This document shows positions 1-7,287 of a DNA stretch of 11,332 bases, one piece after another; within the stretch, counting starts at the first letter, position 1; each line of letters opens with the position of its first letter. The position numbers and the translations under genes were made by a program. This stretch comes from JAFDVL01 sp043736395 (GTDB taxonomy: Bacteria; Acidobacteriota; Blastocatellia; RBC074), in NCBI GenBank assembly GCA_043736395.1, contig JAYTCQ010000428.1:1-11332 (forward strand). The letters run 5' to 3'. The notes beneath the pieces are model-generated. The model had not been told where the DNA came from and ran no database searches. It was given only the letters and a program-made list of their open reading frames with translations.

Positions 1-562
1 CAGCCTGATCCTGCAGGCGAAGAATTTTTTCAAAAAATCTCGCAGCAGCGCGGCGTTCAAATCGAAGCTGATTCTTCACGCTGGAGCTGGTATCAAACAG
101 CATCACCAATCGTAGCGGAGTCTCATCTTCACGCGAAAATTCGGCTATTTCCTGCAATTTTCCATCTTCAAAAATTTCAAAATCATTGACGTTTAATTTG
201 ATCTGCGCAGCGGAGGTGGAAGTTTTAATGCCTGCGATCACGGTCACTAAATTCGAATCAATGCGGACGATTTCTTCACCAGCTCCCGCCTGAATTTTTT
301 GCGTGTCGCCGGATTTCGGGCCTGGTAATTCGAGGATGTCTGGCTCTTTTGGTTTTGCGGGAGGCTGCGGTTTTGGCTTCGATCTGGGTGGAACGTTGCC
401 GCTTTGCGCGAGGCAAATTGCGGGCACGAAAATGCATAGAAAAAAGAAGAATTCAACGCAAAGGGTCAAAGGGTCGAAGGGGCAAAGAATTTCAATAGAT
501 TCTTTGCCCCTTTGATCCCTTGATCCTTTGCGTTGAATTTTTTTGTATGATTTTGAAAACAT
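1..562 (-). CDS. Exported VWFA-related domain protein (Acidobacteria-type), 5' part only
   Basis: The frame is open from an ATG at 562-560 to the window edge (187 codons, C-terminus missing). The ATG overlaps the trmFO stop as TGATG, which suggests translational coupling; no clear Shine-Dalgarno is visible. The start MFSKSYKK gives a basic n-region. A hydrophobic stretch (about residues 38-52, FFFFLCIFVPAICLA) follows, so it is probably an exported or membrane-attached protein. Residues 55-90 are a Pro/Lys-rich linker. From about residue 98 come hallmarks of the VWFA-related family common in Acidobacteria: a strand with NLVTV, then NDFEIFEDGKLQEI (126-139), then the domain start RLVMLFDTSSSV with a MIDAS D-x-S-x-S (D157, S159, S161). 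The MIDAS binds a divalent metal and usually supports protein-protein contact; the partner is unknown. Oddity: residues 7-40 are encoded by a 100-bp palindrome, giving an unusually long n-region. A TTG at 469-467 is a weaker alternative start. Confidence 0.85.
   Translation of the reverse strand, partial: MFSKSYKKIQRKGSRDQRGKESIEILCPFDPLTLCVEFFFFLCIFVPAICLAQSGNVPPRSKPKPQPPAKPKEPDILELPGPKSGDTQKIQAGAGEEIVRIDSNLVTVIAGIKTSTSAAQIKLNVNDFEIFEDGKLQEIAEFSREDETPLRLVMLFDTSSSVKNQLRFERRAAARFFEKILRLQDQA
445..544. repeat. 100-bp near-perfect palindrome built of short CAAAGGG-like units
   Basis: Arms 445-490 and 499-544 pair over 46 positions with an 8-nt loop. The only unpaired position is 470/519 (A against C). 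Six further pairs (446/543, 449/540, 465/524, 473/516, 476/513, 491/498 at the loop edge) are G-T when read on the plus strand. Each arm consists of imperfect 8-nt units such as AAAGGGTC and CTTTGATC. Both ends are T-rich on the outgoing strand, so it could act as a bidirectional terminator-like hairpin. It lies wholly inside the 5' coding part of the VWA gene, 18 nt downstream of that gene's ATG and just after trmFO. It resembles dispersed intergenic repeats or MITE-like elements; copy number elsewhere cannot be judged from one window. Confidence 0.9.
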
Positions 563-1914
563 CATTGCGTAACGTTCATGACTTTTGTTTCACCGATTTC
601 ACTCAGCCAATTGTTGAATGCTTGCAAGCCTTGTTCGACTTGGAATTTATGCCGATCCGATTTCTTTTTCAGCCTTCTTCGTTCGTCGCCTTCAATCTGC
701 GGCAATAACGCGAACGTTGTATTGGCGGGCTGAAAATTGCGTTCGTCCGCGTGTGCTAAATAATTTACGAGCGACCCGGTAGCCGATTCTCGCGGCGGTG
801 CGGAAGTCTCTTTGCCTTGCGCCAACCGTGCGGCATTGATGCCCGCGATCATTCCCGTCGCCATCGCTTCCGTGTATCCTTCGATGCCGGAAATCTGTCC
901 GGCGAAAAAAATATTTGGATGTTGTTTCATCTGCAATGTTTTTTCGAGCAGGCGCGGCGAACAAATATAAGTGTTGCGGTGCATCTGTCCGAAGCGAATA
1001 AATTCAGCATTTTCAAGTCCGGGGATTAATTGCAGCACCCGTTTTTGTTCGCCGTATTTGATGTGACATTGAAAGCCGACGATGTTGTAAGCGTCCGCCA
1101 TTAAATTTTCTAGACGAAGCTGAACACAGGCATACGGTTCACGTCCGATGCGCGGATCAATTAATCCAACGGGCTTCATTGGCCCGAAGCGCAACGTATC
1201 GCGTCCGCGCCGCGCAATTTCTTCAATCGGCAAACAGCCCTCAAAAAACTTGGCTTCGTCCTCCATCCCCGAATGAGGCTTGACGCTTTCGGCGACGAGC
1301 AGCGCATCGAAGAAACGATCATATTCCTCTTTATTCATCGGACAATTCACGTAATCGTCGCCGCCCTTGCCGTAGCGTGCGGCTTTGAAAGCAATTTCGT
1401 GATTGATGGTTTCGCCTTCAACGATGGGCGAAATTGCATCGAAGAAATACAAATCTTTTTCACCCGTGAGTTCGCCAATTGCGGCAACTAAATTTGAGGA
1501 AGCCAGCGGACCCGCCGCGATAACTGTGATGTCATCAGGATTGATCCGGCTGACTTCCGTGCGCATCAATTCGATGTTCGGATGCTGCGAAAGGGTTGCC
1601 GTGATCGCCGCAGAAAATTTTTCGCGGTCGACCGAAAGCGCTCCGCCAGCGGGTACGGAAAAATCTTTGGCGATTCTCACGAGGAGGGAATCTCCAGCGC
1701 GGAGTTCGTCTTTGAGCAAGCGAGGAGCCGATCCGAATTCATCGGATTTTAGTGAATTGCTGCAAACTAATTCTGCTAAATTTGAAGTTTGATGAGCGCC
1801 CGTGCTGCGCGTGGGACGCATTTCATGAAGCGTGACTTTGACGCCGCGACTGGCTGCCTGCCACGCGGCTTCGGAACCGGATAGACCGCCGCCGATGATG
1901 GTAATTGATTTCAT
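562..1914 (-). CDS. trmFO: Methylenetetrahydrofolate-tRNA-(uracil-54-C5)-methyltransferase, FAD/folate-dependent
   Basis: TrmFO makes 5-methyluridine at position 54 in the T-loop of tRNA. It uses 5,10-methylenetetrahydrofolate as carbon donor and FADH2 as reductant, and is cytosolic. The 450-residue length is normal. The N-terminus holds the FAD-binding Rossmann motif IIGGGLSGSEAAW (6-18), then HEMRPTRSTGAHQT (30-43) and ELVCSNSLKS (48-57). Cys51 and Cys227 (in FEGCLPIEE) match the two functional cysteines known in the Bacillus subtilis enzyme. The C-terminal half has FAGQISGIEGYTEA (337-350), a conserved flavin-contacting region. The family is typical of bacteria that lack the SAM-dependent TrmA. 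The ATG at 1914 is the natural start because the Rossmann motif begins at residue 5; no strong Shine-Dalgarno precedes it. The stop overlaps the start of the following VWA gene by one base, so the two are probably cotranscribed. It diverges from the metallophosphoesterase gene across 146 bp. Confidence 0.97.
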   Translation of the reverse strand: MKSITIIGGGLSGSEAAWQAASRGVKVTLHEMRPTRSTGAHQTSNLAELVCSNSLKSDEFGSAPRLLKDELRAGDSLLVRIAKDFSVPAGGALSVDREKFSAAITATLSQHPNIELMRTEVSRINPDDITVIAAGPLASSNLVAAIGELTGEKDLYFFDAISPIVEGETINHEIAFKAARYGKGGDDYVNCPMNKEEYDRFFDALLVAESVKPHSGMEDEAKFFEGCLPIEEIARRGRDTLRFGPMKPVGLIDPRIGREPYACVQLRLENLMADAYNIVGFQCHIKYGEQKRVLQLIPGLENAEFIRFGQMHRNTYICSPRLLEKTLQMKQHPNIFFAGQISGIEGYTEAMATGMIAGINAARLAQGKETSAPPRESATGSLVNYLAHADERNFQPANTTFALLPQIEGDERRRLKKKSDRHKFQVEQGLQAFNNWLSEIGETKVMNVTQ

Positions 1915-2010
1915 TTTTGAATCTTAACAAATCATTGAAGATTTCCCCTAATCAAACATAACCTGAACCGCACCAACGGCGCATCAGTTTTTTGAAAACG
2001 AAACTCGACA

Positions 2011-2016
2011 TATACT
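2011..2016 (+). promoter_or_regulatory. Possible -10 box for the metallophosphoesterase gene
   Basis: TATACT matches five of six bases of the TATAAT consensus and lies about 45 nt before the ATG at 2061. No good -35 hexamer sits at 16-18 nt; the nearest candidate, TTGAAA at 1992-1997, is only 13 nt away. The call rests on the -10 alone. Confidence 0.25.
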
Positions 2017-2047
2017 CTGTTGCATCAAAGTAGTCATAAAAATATTC

Positions 2048-2053
2048 AAGGAG
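2048..2053 (+). promoter_or_regulatory. Shine-Dalgarno site of the metallophosphoesterase gene
   Basis: AAGGAG lies 7 nt before the ATG at 2061. It is a clear ribosome-binding site and fixes the start. Confidence 0.8.
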
Positions 2054-2060
2054 AATCCTC

Positions 2061-2993
2061 ATGTCGAATGCTGAAGTAACCCGAATTTTATTATTTATCT
2101 TTTTTGTCGGGTTGGTTTTTGGAATTGCATTTCTCGTTCTTATCAAACAATTTTTCTTTCCGTGGATGCGTCAGGAAACGGAGCCGCGCAAGCCTATTTC
2201 CAACATTGGAAAGTTATTTCTAGCCGCCGCCTTCGCCGGAATTTTATGTATGTGTTACGCGCATTGGATCGAACCTTTTTGGCTTGATGTAACACGGGTC
2301 ACGATTCAAAGTCCGAAGCTTTCCGGCGCTTCGCGTCCGATTAAATTGGCGCATATTTCTGATCTGCACTGCGATTTAAATGAAAATGTCGAGCCGCAGA
2401 TGATCGCTGCCATAGCGCAGGAAAAGCCTGATTTTATTGTGTTCACGGGCGATACGATGAATGAAGCGGCGGCTTTGCCCATCCTCAAACAGACGCTTAC
2501 GAGCCTCGCAAAAATTGCTCCGACGTATGTGGTGAAAGGGAATTGGGATGCGTGGTATTACAGCAAAATTGACCTCTTTAGCGGAACCGGAGTGCGTGAG
2601 CTGAACGACGAGTCTGTGAAAGTCGAAGTCGCCGGAACCAGCCTCTACATCGTCGGCGTTCCCGTACGCGCTACGCTAAACTTCGAACAAGCTTTTCGCG
2701 GCGTTCCTCCCGAAGCATTTAAAATTATGCTGCATCATTATCCCGACGAAATGGAAACGGCGAAGCAGCACAAAGTAGATTTGTACTGCGCCGGACACAC
2801 GCACGGTGGGCAGATCGCGTTACCTGTTTACGGGGCTTTGGTGACATTTTCAAGGTTTGATAAAAAGTACGAATCAGGATTATTTCAGGAGGATGGAACG
2901 TCAATGTATGTCAATCGCGGACTTGGGATTGAAGCGCATCCACGCTTTAGATTTTTCTCGCGACCGGAAGTGACGATGATAGAAATTAAATGA
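2061..2993 (+). CDS. Membrane-anchored metallophosphoesterase (calcineurin-like, YkuE/YaeI-type)
   Basis: This 310-residue protein has two hydrophobic segments, about residues 8-29 and 51-68, followed by a calcineurin-like phosphoesterase domain from about residue 92 to the end. The canonical two-metal motifs are all present: D-x-H in ISDLHCD (D101, H103), FTGD (D131), GNWD (N161, with D rather than the more usual H at the next position but one), a conserved His in LHHYPD (H225/H226), and GHTHGGQ (245-251). A dinuclear metal centre hydrolysing a phosphoester is therefore likely. YkuE/YaeI-type relatives with an N-terminal membrane anchor are linked to cell-envelope or lipid phosphoesters (YaeI cleaves a phosphodiester); the substrate here cannot be read from sequence. 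AAGGAG 7 nt upstream supports the ATG. The gene stands alone, divergent from trmFO and convergent with the transglutaminase-like gene. Confidence 0.9.
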   Translation: MSNAEVTRILLFIFFVGLVFGIAFLVLIKQFFFPWMRQETEPRKPISNIGKLFLAAAFAGILCMCYAHWIEPFWLDVTRVTIQSPKLSGASRPIKLAHISDLHCDLNENVEPQMIAAIAQEKPDFIVFTGDTMNEAAALPILKQTLTSLAKIAPTYVVKGNWDAWYYSKIDLFSGTGVRELNDESVKVEVAGTSLYIVGVPVRATLNFEQAFRGVPPEAFKIMLHHYPDEMETAKQHKVDLYCAGHTHGGQIALPVYGALVTFSRFDKKYESGLFQEDGTSMYVNRGLGIEAHPRFRFFSRPEVTMIEIK

Positions 2994-3005
2994 TTGAAGC
3001 GGTCT

Positions 3006-3099
3006 TTGGGCTTGGGCTTTTGGCCTTTGATTAGTAGTGAAAATTACAAGCTTGACGTGAGAAAGCGAGTAACGAAATTTTCCAAATCCCAAATCCCAA
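3006..3099. repeat. Imperfect inverted repeat with short tandem units between convergent genes
   Basis: The 108-bp gap between two convergent genes holds a left arm at 3006-3023 (TTGGGCTTGGGCTTTTGG) and a right arm at 3082-3099 made of the heptamer CCAAATC repeated twice and then partly. The arms are complementary at 14 of 18 positions across a 58-nt spacer. Short heptamer arrays of this type recur in intergenic DNA of several phyla. It may act as a weak bidirectional terminator, but no compact hairpin with a T-run is seen. Confidence 0.4.
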
Positions 3100-3101
3100 T
3101 A

Positions 3102-5072
3102 TTATTTCTTCGCCAGTACCACCGGAGCCATTTCTGCTCCATTAATTCTGCCGAAAAAACTACGCACTTCGGTATATCTTGAAGCTGGGATGGTAGCGTT
3201 CTGAACTTCAAGATGGCGGATAAAAATGAGGTGCCCGTCTTTCACTTCGTAGCTCGTGGAAAATTTACCGAAAGGTGTTTCCATCTTCATCGCATCAGGC
3301 ATTTCATCAATTTCAAAGCCGTCCGGCAATTTAACGCTCACGGTTTCTGAAAATGCTTCGGATTGAAGCACGATGGGGTTTTTGCGTACAGGCGAGGTCA
3401 GGTCGAGACCATTTCGCTGTGAGACGAGCGAAGGCTTGAAGACTAAGAGTTTGCCGCGCATGGACTGCGCATAATCCTTCGCCGTGAAATCTACATCCAA
3501 CGCAAATTTTCCATCTACTTGACTGTCTACGGGAGACATTTTAGAAATTTTGGCTCCGGTAATTCCACGCGTGATCCATCGTTCGATTCGTTTTTCATAT
3601 TCCGGTCGAGCTAATGCTTTGAATAATCCTCGCTCTTCAACAGCGGATTGACCGATGGAACGTTCTGTCAACGTGGCAGTAATTGCGCCTTCGGCACTGA
3701 GCGTGACAGTGGAATTGCGAACCAGTTTATTCACTTCAGGAGCAGTTGACGGCATGCGCAATAAGGCTCCGTCAGCGCCTGCGACGATGAGGGCAAAACT
3801 TCCTTGTTCATGAGAAGGTAAATCACCCACCGGCGTATCATCATCGGTAGCGTCAAAAATCAGCAAACGCCCTAATTTCGGGTGTGTAATGATCGTGGGA
3901 GCTTTTGTTTCATCACTGACTTTGACGGCGATAATGCAGTGATTGAATTGATTTGGAGAGGGTAATTCTTCGCGGACATACGTTGGATCGCCGGAGTAAA
4001 TGACGACTGGAAATGCATTGATATTCAAGGCCCTTAACATCGCACGCATGAGATTGGCTTTGTCCTTACAATCGCCATAGGATTTCTTGAAAATATCCAA
4101 TGAAGAATGTGGGCGATGACCGCCACCACGACCGACTCCGATTTGAATCGAAACGTATTTGATGTTTTGCGCGTAGCGTCCAATGGCCTGAATTTTTTCA
4201 AATTCTGTTTTCGCATTGGCGGTTAGTTCTCGTGCTTTTCCGGCTAACGCGTCGTCCAACTGCACTTGCGGATCAGCCAGTTCGGTCAGATATTGTGAAA
4301 CGTCCGTCCAGCTGGCAAACGTGCGCAGCACGCCTGAGTTTTGGCCTGAACCGGGGAAAATACTGACGACGATTCTGGGTACCAAATTTGGAATGCTGGG
4401 GCTGGCGGATTCATCTTTGATGCCTTCCAGATTGTTTGCTTTCCAGCTATAGGTGGATCCATTGATGACAGGTTCAATGTTCGGATGATTGAAAACAATC
4501 CCGTTTGCGCGCCAACCATTTGGAACGGTGACGCTGATTGAGGAAGCGACTACGGGATGTTCATCGCCAAACCCCCAGGCGAATTGAGAAAAAATATCTG
4601 TAGATTCGACGATCACTTCGTAGCCGAAAACCGAGCCTGGCTCAGCTTCATCTTTGCCGGAAATCAACCGAATCCGCGCTTCGTTATAAACATCATTATC
4701 ATTGGCAGCGAGATCCATGATCTGATCTTTGCCATATTTAACAATCTGACCAGAAGGGCGGATCATCCACGCTTTGATCTCTTTTACTTTTTCTGAATCG
4801 GTGTTGTAAACCGTGCGCGCTCTAGCTTCTTCGCGGCCTTCGCGATTCAGAACCTTGACGGCATGCATGGTGTAAGTTGTGACCTTACCATCTTCGCCGA
4901 CTGTGACTTTTGTTTCATCGACCAGCGTGACGGCTTTGGTTTCTTTGTCGTAGCTGGGAAGCGAGAGCGAGGCTGCCTGACGCAACCATGACGGTGGCTC
5001 ATCAGCAGCCAATAGAGGAGAAACGTTTGAGGTGAGAAGGAAAAGCACGAAGAGCAAAATAAATTTTCGCAT
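3102..5072 (-). CDS. Exported DUF3857/transglutaminase-like protein with intact catalytic triad
   Basis: This 656-residue protein starts with a signal peptide (MRKFILLFVLFLLTSNVSPLLA; cleavage likely near residues 22-23), so it is predicted to be exported. The DUF3857 region spans about residues 45-235, with IRPSGQIVKY near 105-113 and EPGSVFGYEV at 144-152. A transglutaminase-like core spans about 275-410: SYGDCKDKANLM carries Cys335, QFNHCIIAV carries His378 and LIFDATDDD carries Asp407, the expected Cys-His-Asp order. A beta-rich C-terminal part (about 450-650) follows. Bacterial members of this family may be peptidases or cross-linking enzymes; the substrate is unknown. The gene lies 71 bp downstream of a paralogue on the same strand and is probably cotranscribed with it. 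The stretch before the ATG is A/T-rich without a clear Shine-Dalgarno. A lipoprotein form is unlikely, as no lipobox cysteine is visible. Confidence 0.88.
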   Translation of the reverse strand: MRKFILLFVLFLLTSNVSPLLAADEPPSWLRQAASLSLPSYDKETKAVTLVDETKVTVGEDGKVTTYTMHAVKVLNREGREEARARTVYNTDSEKVKEIKAWMIRPSGQIVKYGKDQIMDLAANDNDVYNEARIRLISGKDEAEPGSVFGYEVIVESTDIFSQFAWGFGDEHPVVASSISVTVPNGWRANGIVFNHPNIEPVINGSTYSWKANNLEGIKDESASPSIPNLVPRIVVSIFPGSGQNSGVLRTFASWTDVSQYLTELADPQVQLDDALAGKARELTANAKTEFEKIQAIGRYAQNIKYVSIQIGVGRGGGHRPHSSLDIFKKSYGDCKDKANLMRAMLRALNINAFPVVIYSGDPTYVREELPSPNQFNHCIIAVKVSDETKAPTIITHPKLGRLLIFDATDDDTPVGDLPSHEQGSFALIVAGADGALLRMPSTAPEVNKLVRNSTVTLSAEGAITATLTERSIGQSAVEERGLFKALARPEYEKRIERWITRGITGAKISKMSPVDSQVDGKFALDVDFTAKDYAQSMRGKLLVFKPSLVSQRNGLDLTSPVRKNPIVLQSEAFSETVSVKLPDGFEIDEMPDAMKMETPFGKFSTSYEVKDGHLIFIRHLEVQNATIPASRYTEVRSFFGRINGAEMAPVVLAKK

Positions 5073-5104
5073 AAATTTAATAATTTAACTTTTGTTATCG
5101 AGGT

Positions 5105-5138
5105 GTGGAGAGAACACATTAGAATATGACCTCTCCAC
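5105..5138. other. Intercistronic stem-loop between the two DUF3857 genes
   Basis: GTGGAGAG (5105-5112) and CTCTCCAC (5131-5138) form a perfect 8-bp stem with an 18-nt loop, a few bases past the stop of the upstream gene. No T-run follows on the minus strand, so it looks less like a full terminator than a processing, stability or partial-termination element within the pair. Confidence 0.4.
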
Positions 5139-5143
5139 TATTC

Positions 5144-7126
5144 TTACTTGGTCGCCGTGGCAGCGGTAAATTTTAGCGTAATCTGATGATTATCTTCTTT
5201 GTGCAATGTGTCGAAAACGGTTTTCAAAGCCGTATATGAAGTGACCGGGAACACCATTCCCTGAATTGCCAGTGTTCTGTCATAGATCAATACTTTAGCG
5301 TCTTTAGAAGTCGCCAGCTTGACAGTATATTTGACCACATCGTTGGCATTGAAGGAGCCGGGAGCTTCAGCATTGTCGAGTGCGAAACCTTCTGGCAATT
5401 CAATTTCTACGTGACTGATTTCTGTGGATGGATATTCAAAATAAATTGGATATTTGCGCTGACTATTAGGAAATACTGCTGCTTCGCCAAACTGGAAAAA
5501 GGCGGGTTGGATAAATAATCGCTTGCCAGTTCTGGTTGCGTAACTAGGGACTTTAATATGGAAAGTATAGGTGAATGGTTTGTTGAGGTCAGTAACATTT
5601 TCAACCTTGATGTTGGATAATTCAGCGGCGCCAAGATGTCGTTTGATCAGCTCTTTCAGCGATTCCTCGCGCTTTTGTTCAGATGCGGATTCATTAGCCT
5701 TTTTCATCAAAGCGGAAAGATGTCCGGTGAGAATAATGTTCGCGTCACCTTCGAGCGTGCCGTCTTCGTCGAGCTTGAATTTTCCGATGGTTTGTTCGAG
5801 AGTTTTATCGGCGGCAGAAAGCGGTAGTTGAATAAATGAAGGTGCCTTTGGATCAGTCAGTAAGCCTTCTAATCCTTCATTTTCCCAGCGGATCATGCCG
5901 TAAGGAACATACTTGGCAGAGGGTGTAAAAAATTTCCAGTTGTTATCAACTTTGACGGCGATGACTTGATCATCAAGGAAATAATCATCAGGAAAACTTT
6001 GATTGAAGAAAGCCTCAGACCGATCCACAGAGCGCACGACGTGAGGTTCAAATCCAGCCGCCGAGGCTAAGGCTGCGAATAACATGTCAATATCTCTTCT
6101 CGTCCCATAACCATTTTTCAAGGTATCGGCGGATGATTTGTTCTCCTTCATTTTCTTTCGGTCTTCGTCTGAAAAGACGTTTGCGCTGTCGAAAATATCT
6201 TTAATTTTAGTGCGACAAAACGTGAGTAGCCGCTCAAGTTTTTGATCCGGAGTCGATGCGTCACCGACAGTCTCCGCCGCCGCTTTTTTTACATCGTCAT
6301 TGACCTTAATCTCTGATTTGTATTCTCCGAAACTCTTTTTTCCTTGTTTTTCCCAGTATTTTTGCGGATCGTTTTGGACGTCCTGCGAATAAAACAATAA
6401 GTACCACGCGCGTACCTCGTCCTCTGGAATCATCTTGGGTTCTTCTTTGAAAGCTGGAACATTACTCAATGAAATTGTCTGAAAGTTGCCCTCTTTCACC
6501 ATCGGAGTAGGCGTCGCATGGAACGCCATCCCGCGTAATTTATAATCAGCGCTTTCTAGTGGTTTAATGTAGTACTTAACAAAATGAACCGGCACCTCCT
6601 GTTGAAATTCCAACCTTGTATAGTATGAAGTTGGACGAGATTCGCGGTAGCGATATTCAATAATACTGCCGGGTTCGACGCCTGGCATTGCGAATGACTT
6701 GGCGTTTAATTTTAGTTTTCCAAATTTCACGATTGTTCGCTCAAACACAGCATCTTTTTTGAGTTCGACGATTTCACCGTTCGGTTTAATTGTTCGTCCC
6801 TGAATATCAGAAATTCTTGCACGATTCATATAAGTAATATCAACCGTACTTTTTTGTTCTTTACCTCTTTCGGTAAAAACTTTGATCCGAATGTAGTGGC
6901 GCAAAATAGTATTTCCTGAACCACTGCTATCAAATTCGTCAGCGACTTTAATTTCCCAAAATAGCGCTTCCGCATCGGCGTCTTTCTCAACAACCGAAGT
7001 TTTCATGGCGAGATGAGAATGATCAATCGGATTCCAATCATCTCCGGCAAAAGTTGAAACAGTTAATGAAAAAATAGCGAAGAGTGTAAGAACAAGTGCG
7101 TTCAAAAACTTGTGTGAGAAAGTCAT
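5144..7126 (-). CDS. Exported DUF3857 protein with a degenerate (non-catalytic) transglutaminase-like domain
   Basis: The frame opens at 7132, but the minus strand reads GGAGG directly followed by ATGATAATG. The GGAGG would touch the first ATG, whereas it lies an ideal 6 nt before the second, so 7126 is chosen (660 residues). Residue numbers here count from the first ATG. A signal peptide ends near TFA (27-29). DUF3857 features follow, including IKPNGEIVEL (115-124) and EPGSIIEYRYRE (153-164). The transglutaminase-like core (about 290-420) keeps the fold's sequence pattern but not the triad. In GYGTRRD the Cys position is Arg345, before VIAVKV the His position is Asp388, and in FFTPS the Asp position is Thr403. 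It is therefore probably not an enzyme and may bind a ligand or act with the intact paralogue downstream. Overall similarity and order suggest an old tandem duplication. Confidence 0.87.
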   Translation of the reverse strand: MTFSHKFLNALVLTLFAIFSLTVSTFAGDDWNPIDHSHLAMKTSVVEKDADAEALFWEIKVADEFDSSGSGNTILRHYIRIKVFTERGKEQKSTVDITYMNRARISDIQGRTIKPNGEIVELKKDAVFERTIVKFGKLKLNAKSFAMPGVEPGSIIEYRYRESRPTSYYTRLEFQQEVPVHFVKYYIKPLESADYKLRGMAFHATPTPMVKEGNFQTISLSNVPAFKEEPKMIPEDEVRAWYLLFYSQDVQNDPQKYWEKQGKKSFGEYKSEIKVNDDVKKAAAETVGDASTPDQKLERLLTFCRTKIKDIFDSANVFSDEDRKKMKENKSSADTLKNGYGTRRDIDMLFAALASAAGFEPHVVRSVDRSEAFFNQSFPDDYFLDDQVIAVKVDNNWKFFTPSAKYVPYGMIRWENEGLEGLLTDPKAPSFIQLPLSAADKTLEQTIGKFKLDEDGTLEGDANIILTGHLSALMKKANESASEQKREESLKELIKRHLGAAELSNIKVENVTDLNKPFTYTFHIKVPSYATRTGKRLFIQPAFFQFGEAAVFPNSQRKYPIYFEYPSTEISHVEIELPEGFALDNAEAPGSFNANDVVKYTVKLATSKDAKVLIYDRTLAIQGMVFPVTSYTALKTVFDTLHKEDNHQITLKFTAATATK

Positions 7127-7132
7127 TATCAT

Positions 7133-7137
7133 CCTCC
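7133..7137 (-). promoter_or_regulatory. Shine-Dalgarno site that decides the start of the upstream DUF3857 gene
   Basis: GGAGG on the minus strand abuts an ATG at 7132 but lies 6 nt before the ATG at 7126. The spacing favours the second ATG and shortens the protein by two residues. Confidence 0.75.
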
Positions 7138-7222
7138 AAAGGCTGAAAAGTTTATCAGGGCAAAGATACTGCTGCGAGACGCGAATGGTTATGAGTACTG
7201 CTTCGGGGTTTCTACGAAACGA

Positions 7223-7251
7223 ATATTAGACCGATTAGATGGCGGAGGCAA
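7223..7251 (-). promoter_or_regulatory. Candidate sigma-70-type promoter for the DUF3857 pair
   Basis: Reading the minus strand, TTGCCT (7251-7246) and TAATAT (7228-7223) are separated by exactly 17 nt. Each matches four of six consensus bases. The leader to the start at 7126 would be about 90 nt. This would allow the pair to be transcribed apart from the response-regulator gene upstream, which ends at 7288. Confidence 0.35.
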
Positions 7252-7287
7252 TAATTATTTTCGGATAGTGGCTAATCAATGTTTAAC

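Noticed and set aside
467..469. TTG as the start of the VWA protein, giving a 156-codon partial frame
   Set aside because: No Shine-Dalgarno precedes it and the signal peptide would lack a basic n-region. The ATG at 562-560 overlaps the trmFO stop and starts MFSKSYKK. Kept only as an alternative.
303..515. 70-codon plus-strand open frame
   Set aside because: It lies wholly antisense to the VWA coding region and the palindrome, has no ribosome-binding site, and has a composition expected of a shadow frame.
5144..7132. First ATG (7132) as the start of the upstream DUF3857 gene
   Set aside because: The GGAGG touches this codon without a spacer; the ATG two codons later has ideal spacing.
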